Source: Billgrantia desiderata
GTDB lineage: Bacteria > Pseudomonadota > Gammaproteobacteria > Pseudomonadales > Halomonadaceae
Direction of reading: 5' to 3'
DNA: 64,000 nt
Assembly (NCBI GenBank): GCA_011742915.1
Contig: JAAQTN010000004.1
Span: forward strand, 1 to 64,000
This document shows, piece by piece, positions 26,586 to 36,082 of the stretch. A program made the position numbers and the translations under genes. The notes beneath the pieces were generated by a model. The model worked only from the letters and a program-made list of their open reading frames with translations, was not told the DNA's origin and searched no databases. Position 1 is the first letter of the stretch, and each line of letters opens with the position of its first letter.

Positions 26586-27827
26586 TCAGGCCGTCAGGAT
26601 GGCGCCCATGCGGAACACCTCTCGCAGGCTGGTGATACCCGACTCGGCCTTGGCCAGGCCATCGGCCAGCATCAGCGTCACGCCGCGCTCAAGCAAGTGC
26701 CGGCGCAGCTCGGCCTCATCGGCGTGGCGCAGGATCCGGGCATGATCCTCAGGTGTCAGCTGCCAGATCTCGAACACCCCGATACGCCCGCGATAGCCCA
26801 GACCATCACAGCGAGAGCAGCCCGATGCGCTCCAGGCCGACTCCGGCACTGCCAGGCCTATCGCCGCCAACCACTCCCGCTCGCGATGCTCGGGCGGCGT
26901 CTGCTTCCGGCAGTGCGGGCACAGGCGCCGCACCAAGCGCTGCGCGATGACCAGGCCGAGATTGGCGCTGATCTCGCTGTCGCCGAGCCCCATCTGACGC
27001 ATCGAGGTCACCACGCCCACCGCATCGCGACTGTGCAGGGTTCCCATCAGCGAGCGCCCGCTGCTGGTCACGTTCAGCGCCGCGAAGGCCGACTCGCGAT
27101 CGCGAATCTCACCGATCAGCACGTAATCGGGGTCGAGGCGCAGCAAGGAGCGGGTGCCACTGGCAAAATCGAGGCCATGGTCCGGATCGACCTGGATCTG
27201 ATTGATGCCCTCGATACCGTACTCGACGGGGTTTTCCAGCGTGACCACATGGCTGTCGGAGAGACGCAGCTGGCCGAGTAGCGTATAGAGCGTGGTGGTC
27301 TTGCCTGCACCGGTCGGCCCGGCCACCAGCAGCATGCTGCCCGTGGCATCCATCCAGCGCCTGATGCCCAACGCCCCTTCCTCACCGATGCCCAATTCAG
27401 CGGTATCTTCATACGCCTGCGGCGGTGCCAGAAAACGTACGGCCAGCTTCTCTCCCGCCACACAGTGCACGGCGGTGACGCGAAGCGAGCGTTCCTCCTC
27501 CGGACTCTCCGTGTGGAACCAACTGAAACTGCCCTCCGCCGTGGCCAGCGAGGGTACCGGGTTGAGCTTGGCCAGCACCTTGAACTGGTTGACCAGACGC
27601 GCGCCCTGCGTCGGCTCCACGTGCAGTGCCTCGACGATGCGCCCATCGATGCGCAGACGAATGCGGTATCCCCGCCGCTCGGGGTCCAGGTGGATGTCGC
27701 TGGCTCTGGCCCGCTGGGCATCGTCGAGCAGCGCATGCGCCTCCAGCGTATTGCCGCTCGGCAACGGCTCCGCCTCGAGCAACGCCAGCAAGGCAGGCAG
27801 CAGCTGCCGGTAGCTCTCCTCGGACAC
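26586..27827 (-). CDS. Orphan GspE/PilB-type secretion ATPase
   Basis: A 413-aa ATPase of the type II secretion / type IV pilus family. It shows an N-terminal ASDIHLDP segment, Walker A GPTGAGKTTTLY, Walker B-like VLIGEIRDRES, the His box GTLHSRDA, and a four-Cys zinc site (CPHC ... CSRC) in the C-terminal part. It lacks the long N-terminal domain of full GspE and PilB. No other secretion or pilus gene is nearby, so the partner machine must be encoded elsewhere. The start is a GTG with GGGAGG upstream. It could drive a pilus or pseudopilus as a second ATPase; the function is unassigned. Confidence 0.8.
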   Translation of the reverse strand: MSEESYRQLLPALLALLEAEPLPSGNTLEAHALLDDAQRARASDIHLDPERRGYRIRLRIDGRIVEALHVEPTQGARLVNQFKVLAKLNPVPSLATAEGSFSWFHTESPEEERSLRVTAVHCVAGEKLAVRFLAPPQAYEDTAELGIGEEGALGIRRWMDATGSMLLVAGPTGAGKTTTLYTLLGQLRLSDSHVVTLENPVEYGIEGINQIQVDPDHGLDFASGTRSLLRLDPDYVLIGEIRDRESAFAALNVTSSGRSLMGTLHSRDAVGVVTSMRQMGLGDSEISANLGLVIAQRLVRRLCPHCRKQTPPEHREREWLAAIGLAVPESAWSASGCSRCDGLGYRGRIGVFEIWQLTPEDHARILRHADEAELRRHLLERGVTLMLADGLAKAESGITSLREVFRMGAILTA

Positions 27828-27934
27828 GGCGTTTCCTCCCTGATTGGTCCATGCGCCATATCGTGCCGAAGCACGACCGCTGCAGGAAGTCTAGCGCAGG
27901 CAAGGTTCGCCACACGGAAAAGGCCTCGTCACGC

Positions 27935-27969
27935 AGTGAGCCCCGACAGCTCGGCTGCCGGGGCTCACT
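27935..27969. terminator. Strong composite hairpin between the GspE-like ATPase and GIY-YIG-like genes
   Basis: An 11-bp stem (27935-27945 with 27959-27969) encloses a second 4-bp stem (27947-27950 with 27954-27957). It lies 38 bases after the stop of the minus-strand gene to its right and upstream of the ATPase gene. No T-run is present in either direction. Confidence 0.6.
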
Positions 27970-28006
27970 TGGCTACTGCGAGGTCATCCGCCTCGGTGAC
28001 AGCGCT

Positions 28007-28438
28007 CTAGGCGTGGGATTCCACGGTGAAGATGCTCTGCAGCTTGTGCTTCTTGCCGTAGATGTGCACCGTGGTCTCGTCGAAGGGGAAACGGTCGCGA
28101 TACTGGCTGCCATTGTTGAACCTGGGCTTGTGCGCATTGATCATCGCCGCCGTCAGCCGTTCGCGATTGGGGTGCCCCACCAGCCCCACGGCATACCAGA
28201 GTTCCTCACCCGGCTGCAGGAAAGCCTGCCATTTGTCGTGATCGGGATGGTGCTCCAGACCATAGCGGGCGCTGCGATGCTCGCCCACATAGAGCAGCTC
28301 TTGCACGTCCATCTCTTTGGTTTCCGGGTCGCGGGCGGCGCGGAAGACACAGAAGAAGCCCGACTCATCCGGCGTGTCGTGCAACTGCTCGCGCGTCCAG
28401 TAGCCCAGCACCTTGGGAGAGAGTAGCTGTTCCGACAT
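28007..28438 (-). CDS. GIY-YIG-like protein without the usual catalytic Glu
   Basis: A 143-aa protein that I cannot name with certainty. The order GFF (27-29), LLYVG (48-52), an Arg-containing segment, and HKPRFNN (103-109) follows the GIY-YIG nuclease pattern. In active members a Glu stands just before the ..LI..HKP segment (as in UvrC); here that position is Thr96, although Glu93 lies close by. It may therefore be a nucleic-acid-binding relative rather than a nuclease. It follows the ferritin-like gene by 11 bases, so the two form a small operon. AGGTCACC upstream of the ATG gives only a fair ribosome site. Confidence 0.5.
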   Translation of the reverse strand: MSEQLLSPKVLGYWTREQLHDTPDESGFFCVFRAARDPETKEMDVQELLYVGEHRSARYGLEHHPDHDKWQAFLQPGEELWYAVGLVGHPNRERLTAAMINAHKPRFNNGSQYRDRFPFDETTVHIYGKKHKLQSIFTVESHA

Positions 28439-28449
28439 GGGTGACCTCC

Positions 28450-28914
28450 TCAGTAATCTTCCAGTCGTTGCATGTCGCGGACGATGCGCCGCACCTCGGC
28501 TTCATGCCCCGAGGCCAGAGCCTCGAAGAAGCTTCTCTCGTCACTGCCCCCCGCCAGCTCGGCACGGTGGGCGTAGAGATCCTGAAGCGTCCGGTGCGCA
28601 GTCAGCGCCGTGGCCAACACGTCCTGCACTCTCTTACCATCGACGCCTTCCGGCAAACGTTCAAGTACCGGTGCATGAGGAAAGTCGTTGGGATCGTCGA
28701 ACCAGGCTTCCAGCACGCTGCGGTGATCGCTGCCGTCATCGAGGTAGCCCAGCAGATCGCCTTGCAGCTTACGCTCGCGCTGGGCCAGGTACTCGAGCGC
28801 CATCCTGACCCGCTCCTCCTCCCCTGCGGCGGCCAGGCGAGCGTATTGATCGGCCAGACGGGCATGGTAATCCGCCGCCCAATCGACCAGTTCCTTGACT
28901 TGATGAAAACGCAT
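28450..28914 (-). CDS. Small helical, possibly ferritin-like protein
   Basis: A 154-aa, almost wholly helical, charged protein. Two helical hairpins with Tyr/His/Glu-rich repeats (for example DYHARLADQYARLA and LAQRERKLQ, then AHRTLQDLYAHRAEL and LASGHEAEV) suggest a four-helix bundle like ferritin or rubrerythrin, but a complete set of metal ligands is not evident. The frame opens at 28938; the ATG at 28914 has GAGAGG upstream and is preferred. It is co-transcribed with the GIY-YIG-like gene. No function is assigned. Confidence 0.55.
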   Translation of the reverse strand: MRFHQVKELVDWAADYHARLADQYARLAAAGEEERVRMALEYLAQRERKLQGDLLGYLDDGSDHRSVLEAWFDDPNDFPHAPVLERLPEGVDGKRVQDVLATALTAHRTLQDLYAHRAELAGGSDERSFFEALASGHEAEVRRIVRDMQRLEDY

Positions 28915-29047
28915 ACCCCTCTCCTCCAGGCTGGACACCGGCTTCGCTGACCGGCGCTTTTACTTCATCCTAGCCAAAGCCTGGTGACAACGCTTGACGT
29001 ACATCAACGGAAAGCGATATGAGTATGCGGCCGCCGGGCAACGGCGG

Positions 29048-29512
29048 CTACCACTCCTGGCTGGTCTCGCGCAGCGACTGGATCTCGCGCTTGGCTTCCT
29101 CGAGGCATGCCCGGAGCTCATCGCCCAAGGCCGCACTGCCGCCCACCGCGATCATGCCCGCAGCGCTCGGCCTGCCCCGCCGGGCGACACCGGCACTATC
29201 GTGCAGCGCCTCGATGCGCTGCAGCAGCCAGGCCAGCCAGCTGTCGGGGCGGGCCGCCAACTCGCGCAGCCGGTGCAGCTCGGCAATACCCAGCCCCTCG
29301 CCACCGAGCAGCTCGTGCCAGTCGTGTCGCGGCAGGCGGGCGTGCTCGGTGACCTCGCGCAGCAGCGACTCCAACGCCAGCTCGGCCAGAGCCAGCGCGG
29401 CCTCTTCGCTCGCCATGCGCCTGGCCTCGGCGTGCTCGTCGTTACCGGGATCGATGTCGAGCAGCAGCTCGGCCTGATACAGCAGCTGATTGGTACGGCT
29501 ACGCGGGGTCAC
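29048..29512 (-). CDS. DUF6586-like protein downstream of topA
   Basis: A 154-aa soluble helical protein of the type found directly behind topA in pseudomonads (DUF6586 from memory). It begins [18 protein letters not shown] and is rich in Leu, Ala and Glu, with a glycine-containing linker near residue 115. The start is a GTG that overlaps the topA stop codon by four bases (GTGA), showing translational coupling. The apparent ATG at 29536 would overlap topA further and is unlikely. Its role is unknown; the fixed link to topA suggests a topology- or nucleoid-related function. Confidence 0.7.
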   Translation of the reverse strand: MTPRSRTNQLLYQAELLLDIDPGNDEHAEARRMASEEAALALAELALESLLREVTEHARLPRHDWHELLGGEGLGIAELHRLRELAARPDSWLAWLLQRIEALHDSAGVARRGRPSAAGMIAVGGSAALGDELRACLEEAKREIQSLRETSQEW

Positions 29513-32136
29513 TTGCGCTTGTCCTCCACCTGCCATTTGCCATTGTCGAAGAGCGCCCGCCAGCCGGTCGCCTTGCCGTCCTCCTCGGTCATGACGAACT
29601 GCTCCTTGCTCTTGCGCGAGTAGCGGATCTGCGCCGGGCGACCGTCCGGGTCCTCGGCAGGCGCGTCGAGCAGGTAGCGGTATTTCTCGGGCAGCTCCTT
29701 GGCATGCGCCTTGAGTTCACGCACCAAGGGCGGGCGCGTTTCGCGATTGCGCGGGAACTTGCTCGCCGCCAGGAACAGACCGCTGGCGCCGTCGCGCAGT
29801 ACGTAGTGGTCGTCGACCTTCTCGCAGGCCAGCTCCGGCATCGGAATGGGGTCCATCTTGGGCGGCGCCACCTCGCCGCTGCGCAGCAGCTTGCGGGTGT
29901 TCTTGCACGCCTCGTTGGTGCAGCCGAAGTACTTGCCGAAACGCCCGGACTTGAGCTGCATCTCGCTGCCGCACTTGTCGCACTCGATGGTGGGCCCTTC
30001 ATAGCCCTTGATGCGGAACTTGCCGTGCTCGATCTCATGGCCGTCGCAGTCGGGGCTGTTGCCGCAGATATGCAGCTTGCGCTTCTCGTCGATCAGGTAG
30101 CTGTCCATCGCCGTGCCGCACTTGGGGCAACGGTGCTTGGCGCGTAGCGCCTGGGCCTCGGCCTCTTCGCCGGCATCGGCGGGCACCGCCTCGTCGCCGG
30201 GCAGCAGGTCGATGGTGGTCTTGCAGCGTTCCTTGGGCGGCAGGTTGTAGCCGGAGCAACCCAGGAACACCCCGGTGGAGGCCGTGCGGATCTGCATCTT
30301 GCGCCCGCAAGTGGGGCAATCGATATCGGTGGGCACCGGCTGGTTGGGCCGCATGCCCGCCTCGCTCTCGGCGGCTTCGAGCTCCTCGCGGAACTCGGCA
30401 TAGAAGGCATCGAGCAGTTCGCGCCAGTTGCGCTCGCCCTCGGCCACCTCGTCGAGGCTGTCCTCCATGCGCGCGGTGAAGGAGTAATCCATCAGGTCGG
30501 GGAAGGACTCCTTCAGGCGCTCGGTGACGATGTCGCCCAACTTCTCGGCATAGAAGCGCCGGCTCTCCAGCTTGACGTAGCCGCGATCCTGAATCGTCGA
30601 GATGATCGAGGCATAGGTCGAGGGACGCCCGATGCCGCGCTTCTCCAGCTCCTTGACCAGGCTCGCCTCGGTATAGCGGGCCGGCGGCTTGGTGAAGTGC
30701 TGCTGCGGGTCGAGTGCCTCGAGCCGCATGGGCGTACCCTCGGCCAGGTCCGGCAGGGCCTGATCCTCGTTCTTGCCCGCCGGCTTCATCACCCGGGTGT
30801 AGCCGTCGAACTTGAGCACCCGGCCCTTGGCCTTGAGCTCGTAGCCATCCGCCTCGACCGTCAGCGTACTGGAGAGGTACTCGGCCGGGGTCATCTGACA
30901 GGCCACGAACTGACGCCAGATCAGTTCATAGAGCCGCTCGGCGTCGCGCTCCATACCGGCCAGATCGCCGGCCTTGCGATTGACGTCGGAGGGGCGAATC
31001 GCCTCGTGAGCCTCCTGAGCCCCCTCCTTGCTCGAGTAGCGGTTGGGCGACTCCGGCAGGTAGCGCTTACCGTACTCCTGCTCGATATGCTCACGGGCCA
31101 TGGCCACCGCATCCTGCGAGAGATTGGTGGAGTCGGTCCGCATGTAGGTGATGTAGCCCGCCTCGTAGAGGCGCTGGGCCAGGGTCATGGTCTTCTTCAC
31201 CGAGAAACCGAGGCGGCCGCTGGCGGCCTGCTGCAGGGTCGAAGTGATGAAGGGAGCACCGGGTTTGGATCGCGTCGGCTTGTCTTCGCGAGCGGTGATG
31301 GCAAGCGATGCCTTGCGCAGCGCCTCGATGCGCTCGAGGGTCTCGGCCTCGGTGGTGGGCCGGAACGTCTTGCCGTCCTGGCGCACCAGCTCGAAGCGCA
31401 CCGGCTCACCCTCGCTGGAGACGAGGTCGGCATGAACGTCCCAGAACTCCTCGGGTACGAAGGCGCGGATCTCGCGCTCGCGCTCGACGATCAGCCGCAC
31501 CGCCACCGACTGCACGCGACCGGCGGAAAGGCCGCGGGCAATCTTGGCCCACAGCAGCGGCGACAGCATGAAGCCCACCACGCGGTCGAGGAAACGACGT
31601 GCCTGCTGCGCTTCGACGCGGGGCAGGTTGAGCGTGCCGGGCTCCTTGAACGCTTCCTTGATGGCGTTCTTGGTGATCTCGTTGAACACCACGCGACGAT
31701 AGCGCTCGTCGTCACCGCCGATGGTCTCCTTGAGGTGCCAGGCGATCGCCTCTCCTTCACGGTCAAGATCGGTGGCGAGGTAGACGGCGTCGGCCTTCTC
31801 GGCCAGCTTCTGCAGCTCGGCCACCACCTTTTCCTTGCCGGGCAGAATCTCGTAGTGGGCCTTCCAGCCATGCTCCGGATCGATCCCCATGCGCCGGATG
31901 AGCTGTTCCTTGGCCTTGTGCTTCTTGTACTCGGCTTTCTCCTCGGGCGACATCTTGCGCGTCGCCGCCGCCTGGCGCGCCCGCTCCTTGGGGTCGGTGG
32001 CCGTCTTGCCCGAGCCGCTGGTCGGCAGGTCGCGGATATGGCCCACGCTCGACTTCACGATGAATTCGCTGCCGAGATATTTATTGATCGTCTTGGCCTT
32101 GGCCGGCGACTCGACGATGACCAATGACTTGCCCAT
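29509..32136 (-). CDS. topA: DNA topoisomerase I
   Basis: Type IA topoisomerase (875 aa) that relaxes negative supercoils. The TOPRIM domain starts at [15 protein letters not shown] and has the acidic [12 protein letters not shown] motif near residue 110. The catalytic Tyr is in [12 protein letters not shown] (about residue 330). The C-terminal third carries Cys4 zinc modules ([27 protein letters not shown]). GGAG upstream supports the ATG at 32136 over 32148. The downstream DUF6586-like gene overlaps its stop. Confidence 0.96.
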   Translation of the reverse strand: MGKSLVIVESPAKAKTINKYLGSEFIVKSSVGHIRDLPTSGSGKTATDPKERARQAAATRKMSPEEKAEYKKHKAKEQLIRRMGIDPEHGWKAHYEILPGKEKVVAELQKLAEKADAVYLATDLDREGEAIAWHLKETIGGDDERYRRVVFNEITKNAIKEAFKEPGTLNLPRVEAQQARRFLDRVVGFMLSPLLWAKIARGLSAGRVQSVAVRLIVEREREIRAFVPEEFWDVHADLVSSEGEPVRFELVRQDGKTFRPTTEAETLERIEALRKASLAITAREDKPTRSKPGAPFITSTLQQAASGRLGFSVKKTMTLAQRLYEAGYITYMRTDSTNLSQDAVAMAREHIEQEYGKRYLPESPNRYSSKEGAQEAHEAIRPSDVNRKAGDLAGMERDAERLYELIWRQFVACQMTPAEYLSSTLTVEADGYELKAKGRVLKFDGYTRVMKPAGKNEDQALPDLAEGTPMRLEALDPQQHFTKPPARYTEASLVKELEKRGIGRPSTYASIISTIQDRGYVKLESRRFYAEKLGDIVTERLKESFPDLMDYSFTARMEDSLDEVAEGERNWRELLDAFYAEFREELEAAESEAGMRPNQPVPTDIDCPTCGRKMQIRTASTGVFLGCSGYNLPPKERCKTTIDLLPGDEAVPADAGEEAEAQALRAKHRCPKCGTAMDSYLIDEKRKLHICGNSPDCDGHEIEHGKFRIKGYEGPTIECDKCGSEMQLKSGRFGKYFGCTNEACKNTRKLLRSGEVAPPKMDPIPMPELACEKVDDHYVLRDGASGLFLAASKFPRNRETRPPLVRELKAHAKELPEKYRYLLDAPAEDPDGRPAQIRYSRKSKEQFVMTEEDGKATGWRALFDNGKWQVEDKRK

Positions 32137-32339
32137 AGTGCTCCACATTCTGCAAGGCGGGACCTTTCCCCGCCTGACGGTTTCGGCCCGCCTGTCCTCG
32201 GCGGACGCTCCGTGCGGGGTGAAAAATCCGCCTACCCTACCCCAGCAACCCGTTTCGCGCCAGTTGCTTCCGCATGGCGGCAGTAAAGCAGCAATCTCGA
32301 CACTGCATCAAGAGAACATCAAGAGAAGGTAAAACAGCA

Positions 32340-32367
32340 GCGCCTCTGCCGCTAACGGCAGAGGCGC
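32340..32367 (-). terminator. Intrinsic terminator of the DUF3141 gene
   Basis: A perfect 12-bp stem (32340-32351 with 32356-32367) with a CTAA loop starts 27 bases after the stop. On the minus strand it is followed by TGCTGTTTT. Confidence 0.85.
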
Positions 32368-32394
32368 CGGGAGACCACGCTCGAGCGTTGCGCA

Positions 32395-34863
32395 TCATCG
32401 CTTGCGAGGCTTGCGCGGCGCCCTCTTGGCGACGGGCTTCTCATCGCCGGCGTCGCCACTTTCCTTGGACACGGTGGCCTTGGGCACGGCGGCCTTCTTG
32501 CTGCGGCTGGCTGGCTTGACCGGCGCCGCTTTCGCCTGGTTCGGGTCGACCTTGGTCTCGGCATCCTCCAGCATCTTCTTCACTTCATCCCTGGCGGCGA
32601 CCTCGGCCTTGGCTTCCGCCGCCACCTCGTCGTGCAGGGCGACGAGAGCCTGACGACTTGCTGCCGGCTCGACCCGCTCCAGCGCCTCGCCGAAGAGCTC
32701 GCGAATGTGCTCGTAGCGCTTGCGGACATGCTCGGAAAGCTCGCCGCTGGCCGCCAGCACATGCTCGATGTGCTCGAGGGAGCTGCGAATCGCCGCGGGT
32801 CGCTCTCGCTCCAGCAGTTGCGGTATCGCCGCCAGGGCCGCCTCACGATCGAGCTTGAGGATGAAGAACTGCTCACGCACCAGGTGCTTGAAGTCCGACA
32901 GGCTGCTGCCCGGCTCCAGCTCGGCGCGCGACGCCCGCAGGCGCTTGAAGTTGCGCTCGTCGGTGGTTGGCGCTCCGCCCAGAACGTAGATCACCGAACG
33001 CATCACCGCCTCGTGGATACCGCCTTCCGCGACGCGCTGGAGCAGCTCGTCCTGGCGCCGCTCGATGAAGCGCCGATGCTCCGGCTCGCTGCCGGGCTGC
33101 CTGCGGTGCACGTGGGCATCGCCGCCCAAGCCCACCATCGCCTGCAGCAGCGGCTGGCCGTACACGGTCAAGAAAGTGTGTTCGATACTCTGATCGCGGA
33201 TCTCGCGCCACGTATCGAGTGCCCGGGAAATCTGACCGGAGCAGGCCTTCTCCAGCGAGCGCAGCACGTTGCTGTCGTCGACCGGATGCCGGTCGCGGCG
33301 CACCCAGTCGGCCAGCACCGGCAGCGGCACCGACAGCGGGTTGCGATCCGACAGCAGCTTGTAGCCCAGACGGATCGGGTGCATACGCCGCATGAGACGG
33401 GCCGCTTCGGGTGTGATGGTCGCCCGGATCCAGGGCTGCACGAACAGGCGGTAGAGTCCCAGGTTGATTTCCGAGACGCGTGCCACGGTAGCGAAGCGGG
33501 TGTCGTCATCGACGCGGTGATGCAGCACGTCCCGGTTCAGCCCCTCGATGGAGCGTGCCTTGAACTCGAGCAGGTAGTCGCGCTCGATCAGTTCGGCATC
33601 GTCGCGCTCCTTGGCGCTGGTGACCGTGGTCTCGTAGAGCCCTGGTGGCAACACGTCGATGTAGTCGATGTTGGCGGTGAACTCGGCGTGCTCCTTGCGC
33701 GACACGCTGCCCGACACGAAGATGCCCAGGTGTCCGGTGCTGTCGTGCACGCAGTAGACGATGGTCTGCCCGCTGGCAATGATGTCCTCGACCCCGCCAT
33801 ACAGGTCGCGCACCCAGCCCAGCGCCTGGGGCGGCGGCGTGATGTCGTCGCCCTGGGAGCAGAACACCACCACCGGCGAGCGCACGTTGCGCAGGTCGAT
33901 GCGGCGGCCGTCGGAGGTCACCAGTTGGGCGGTGGAGAGGCGGTTGCCGACGAACAGGTTGTCGACGATGTACTGGATCTCCTCGCCTCCCAGCACCACG
34001 TGACCGCCCCACCAGCGCTCGAAATTGAGATAGCGCTCGGCCTCGGTATCGACGTTGGCGTACAGGCGATACTGCTTGCCCCACCAGGTATTGGCCGGAT
34101 TGAGGCGTTCGAAGTTCTGCACCAGCAGGGCGCCGTCGAACAGGCCATCTCCCAGGTCGCTGGCCAGGGTGGTCATCCAGCTGCCGCCGGTCATGCCGCC
34201 GGTATAGCGCATCGGCGCCTTGCCCCGCTCGCCGGCCCAATAGGAGAGCGGCGCACCGGCGATGAGGATGGGACCGAAGACGTCCGGCTCGAGCGAGGCC
34301 GCCATCATGATCTGCCAGCCTGCCTGACAGTTGCCCACCACCATCGGCTTCTCGCAGGAGTCGGGATGGTGTTCGATCACGCAGCGCAGAAAGGCGATCT
34401 CCGCCTCGACCACGTCCTCTACGGTCTGTCCGGGCTCCGGGTAAGGCAGAAAGCCGATGAAATAGCAGGGATGACCGGCACGCAGGGCGACACCGATCTC
34501 GCTGTCGGGCTTGAAGCCGCCGATGCCGGGCCCGTGTCCGGCACGCGGGTCCACCACCACGAAGGGGCGGGACTTGGGATCGACCTCGATCCCGGCCGGC
34601 GGCAGGATCCGCATCAGCTCGTAATTCACCGGTCGCGGCAGGGTGCGACCGTCCATCACCACCTCGGCATCGAAGCCGAGTACGTTGGGTTTGGTCTTCT
34701 CGATGTGTTCGAGATACTGGTTGCCACGCTCGCGCATCACGTCCATGTACAGCACACTGCGCTCGACGGCATCACGCCAGTAGTCGAAAACGGCACGGCC
34801 AAAACCGAATGGGTCGAGCAAGCTGAACGCCTCTGCGGGCGGTGTCGGCATCAGTGAGTTCAT
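32395..34863 (-). CDS. DUF3141 protein: PHA-synthase-like alpha/beta hydrolase with long C-terminal region
   Basis: An 822-aa cytoplasmic protein. Residues about 40-440 form an alpha/beta hydrolase related to class I PHA synthase, with a complete Cys-Asp-His triad: C179 in VGNCQAG, D339 or D340 in SQGDDITPP, and H378 in DSTGHLGIF. After that come about 320 residues of mostly helical sequence of unknown fold and a Lys/Ala/Pro-rich basic tail of about 45 residues ending KRAPRKPRKR. Annotated elsewhere as DUF3141 or 3-hydroxyalkanoate synthetase-like. GGAG six bases before the ATG supports the start. PHA synthesis, depolymerisation or another thioester reaction are all possible; the basic tail might bind DNA or phasin-like partners. 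Confidence 0.8.
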   Translation of the reverse strand: MNSLMPTPPAEAFSLLDPFGFGRAVFDYWRDAVERSVLYMDVMRERGNQYLEHIEKTKPNVLGFDAEVVMDGRTLPRPVNYELMRILPPAGIEVDPKSRPFVVVDPRAGHGPGIGGFKPDSEIGVALRAGHPCYFIGFLPYPEPGQTVEDVVEAEIAFLRCVIEHHPDSCEKPMVVGNCQAGWQIMMAASLEPDVFGPILIAGAPLSYWAGERGKAPMRYTGGMTGGSWMTTLASDLGDGLFDGALLVQNFERLNPANTWWGKQYRLYANVDTEAERYLNFERWWGGHVVLGGEEIQYIVDNLFVGNRLSTAQLVTSDGRRIDLRNVRSPVVVFCSQGDDITPPPQALGWVRDLYGGVEDIIASGQTIVYCVHDSTGHLGIFVSGSVSRKEHAEFTANIDYIDVLPPGLYETTVTSAKERDDAELIERDYLLEFKARSIEGLNRDVLHHRVDDDTRFATVARVSEINLGLYRLFVQPWIRATITPEAARLMRRMHPIRLGYKLLSDRNPLSVPLPVLADWVRRDRHPVDDSNVLRSLEKACSGQISRALDTWREIRDQSIEHTFLTVYGQPLLQAMVGLGGDAHVHRRQPGSEPEHRRFIERRQDELLQRVAEGGIHEAVMRSVIYVLGGAPTTDERNFKRLRASRAELEPGSSLSDFKHLVREQFFILKLDREAALAAIPQLLERERPAAIRSSLEHIEHVLAASGELSEHVRKRYEHIRELFGEALERVEPAASRQALVALHDEVAAEAKAEVAARDEVKKMLEDAETKVDPNQAKAAPVKPASRSKKAAVPKATVSKESGDAGDEKPVAKRAPRKPRKR

Positions 34864-35000
34864 GTTCGGCTCCAGTTATCCCGGCGCGCGTCAGGGGCGT
34901 CGGGAGGAGAAATTTTGCTGCACTGCAACAAGCATAGTACTCCCTGCGCCGGGTCGACGCAGCCGTTTTGTCGATTTTTTGTGACCGCCGCGTGGCTGCC

Positions 35001-35966
35001 TCACCCCAGGTCGCCATCCAGGTCGCCATCCAGGTCGCCATTGCCGGGCACGACTTCGCCATGCCATTCGGCCAGCGCCCGGCGCTCGCGACGCCTGGCC
35101 TCGGCCGCATCGCGCCCCCACACCAGCAGGCGCACCCAGGCATCGTCCGCGACCGCTGCCGGCCGATCGAGCCTGACCCCCGGCCCACCGCAAAGAAGCC
35201 CCTTGCCCAGCGGAAGCTGGCGCAAGCTGGCATGCCCCGGCCGCCCCGGACCGTGCCCCATGTGGCCGACCCTGGGCCGCCGCAGCCGCTCACCTCGTAC
35301 CAGACGAATCTGTTCGACGGCCAGGTCGAGCCCGCTCAACACCTCGGCCAGACCTTCATGGCCCGTCAGGCCGGGGCGCATGTCGACGAAGCCCAGACGG
35401 TTGTTGGCCAGGGTGAAGCTCAGCGTCGCCAGGCCAACCAGGCCCAGGGCGCGGGCGCCCAGCACGGCCAGCTGTCCCAGATAGGCGCGCTGCTCCGGCG
35501 TCAGCCGCTCGCTCGGCGCCACGGCAAAGTCGTCGGCCATCCGCTCGTGCTCGACCAAGGCCAGCGCCTGGCCCCGATTGTCGGCCAGCACCGGCAGATG
35601 CACGCACGGCGCAGAGGGCACCGGCTCGGCCAGCGGCAGGCCCGCATCCCGCATCAGATGCCGGGCGGCATCGCCGTCGCACATGGTATCGAGCAGGCTC
35701 GTGCTTGACCCGACGAACGCCAACCCCGCGCTGGCACAGGCCCGTGCCAGGCTGCGCTGCTGCGTGGCCGTCGCCTCGCCCGGGTGCAGAGCGTCGCAGC
35801 CCAGCTCACGCGCGCGTGCGATCAGCGCATCGTCAGCCAGACAGCCGCCGGCATGCCAGGCCAGGTCGAGTTCGCTGCAGGCCTGGCCTGCACGCAAGGC
35901 ACCAAGCCCGCTGCCGGCCACCAGCAGGCGCTGCCAGCGCAATGGGTCGAATCGAAGGCTTTGCAT
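35001..35966 (-). CDS. Degenerate biotin-carboxylase-like protein
   Basis: A 321-aa protein that matches the fold order of biotin carboxylase but is shortened. Residues 14-30 resemble the N-terminal ANRGEIALR region, DALHPG (58-63) and AFVGSS (83-88) match IHPGYG and FIGP, and FVDMRPGLTGHEGLAE (193-208) stands where the [12 protein letters not shown] catalytic segment lies in AccC. The glycine-rich ATP-binding loop and the catalytic Glu, Asn and Arg of that segment are absent or changed. It is therefore unlikely to carboxylate biotin. The protein ends in a short DGDL repeat. It is transcribed divergently from a LysR regulator, which may control it. Possible roles include sensing or holding biotinylated proteins; none is shown. 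Confidence 0.6.
   Translation of the reverse strand: MQSLRFDPLRWQRLLVAGSGLGALRAGQACSELDLAWHAGGCLADDALIARARELGCDALHPGEATATQQRSLARACASAGLAFVGSSTSLLDTMCDGDAARHLMRDAGLPLAEPVPSAPCVHLPVLADNRGQALALVEHERMADDFAVAPSERLTPEQRAYLGQLAVLGARALGLVGLATLSFTLANNRLGFVDMRPGLTGHEGLAEVLSGLDLAVEQIRLVRGERLRRPRVGHMGHGPGRPGHASLRQLPLGKGLLCGGPGVRLDRPAAVADDAWVRLLVWGRDAAEARRRERRALAEWHGEVVPGNGDLDGDLDGDLG
35006..35041. repeat. 12-bp tandem repeat, three copies
   Basis: Three exact copies of CCAGGTCGCCAT (35006-35017, 35018-35029, 35030-35041) lie inside the 3' end of the biotin-carboxylase-like gene and encode a Gly-Asp-Leu-Asp-type repeat just before its stop. Copy number could vary by slippage without shifting the frame. 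Confidence 0.95.
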
Positions 35967-36082
35967 GGGTTCCCACTCTATGACTCTGTGACGAGGCCGT
36001 CGGCATGACCCGCTTCACCGGCAGTGTTAGCATGACAAGGGTTCTTCACCGGGCTCCCTGTGCCCTTCCAGCGGATCGATCG

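Noticed and set aside
29704..32127. Several long plus-strand frames opposite topA
   Set aside because: All lie inside topA, have no domains and arise from high GC at third codon positions.
32632..34857. Plus-strand open frame of 741 codons opposite the DUF3141 gene
   Set aside because: Antisense shadow; His/Gln/Val-rich with no domain, while the minus strand has a full triad, ribosome site and terminator.
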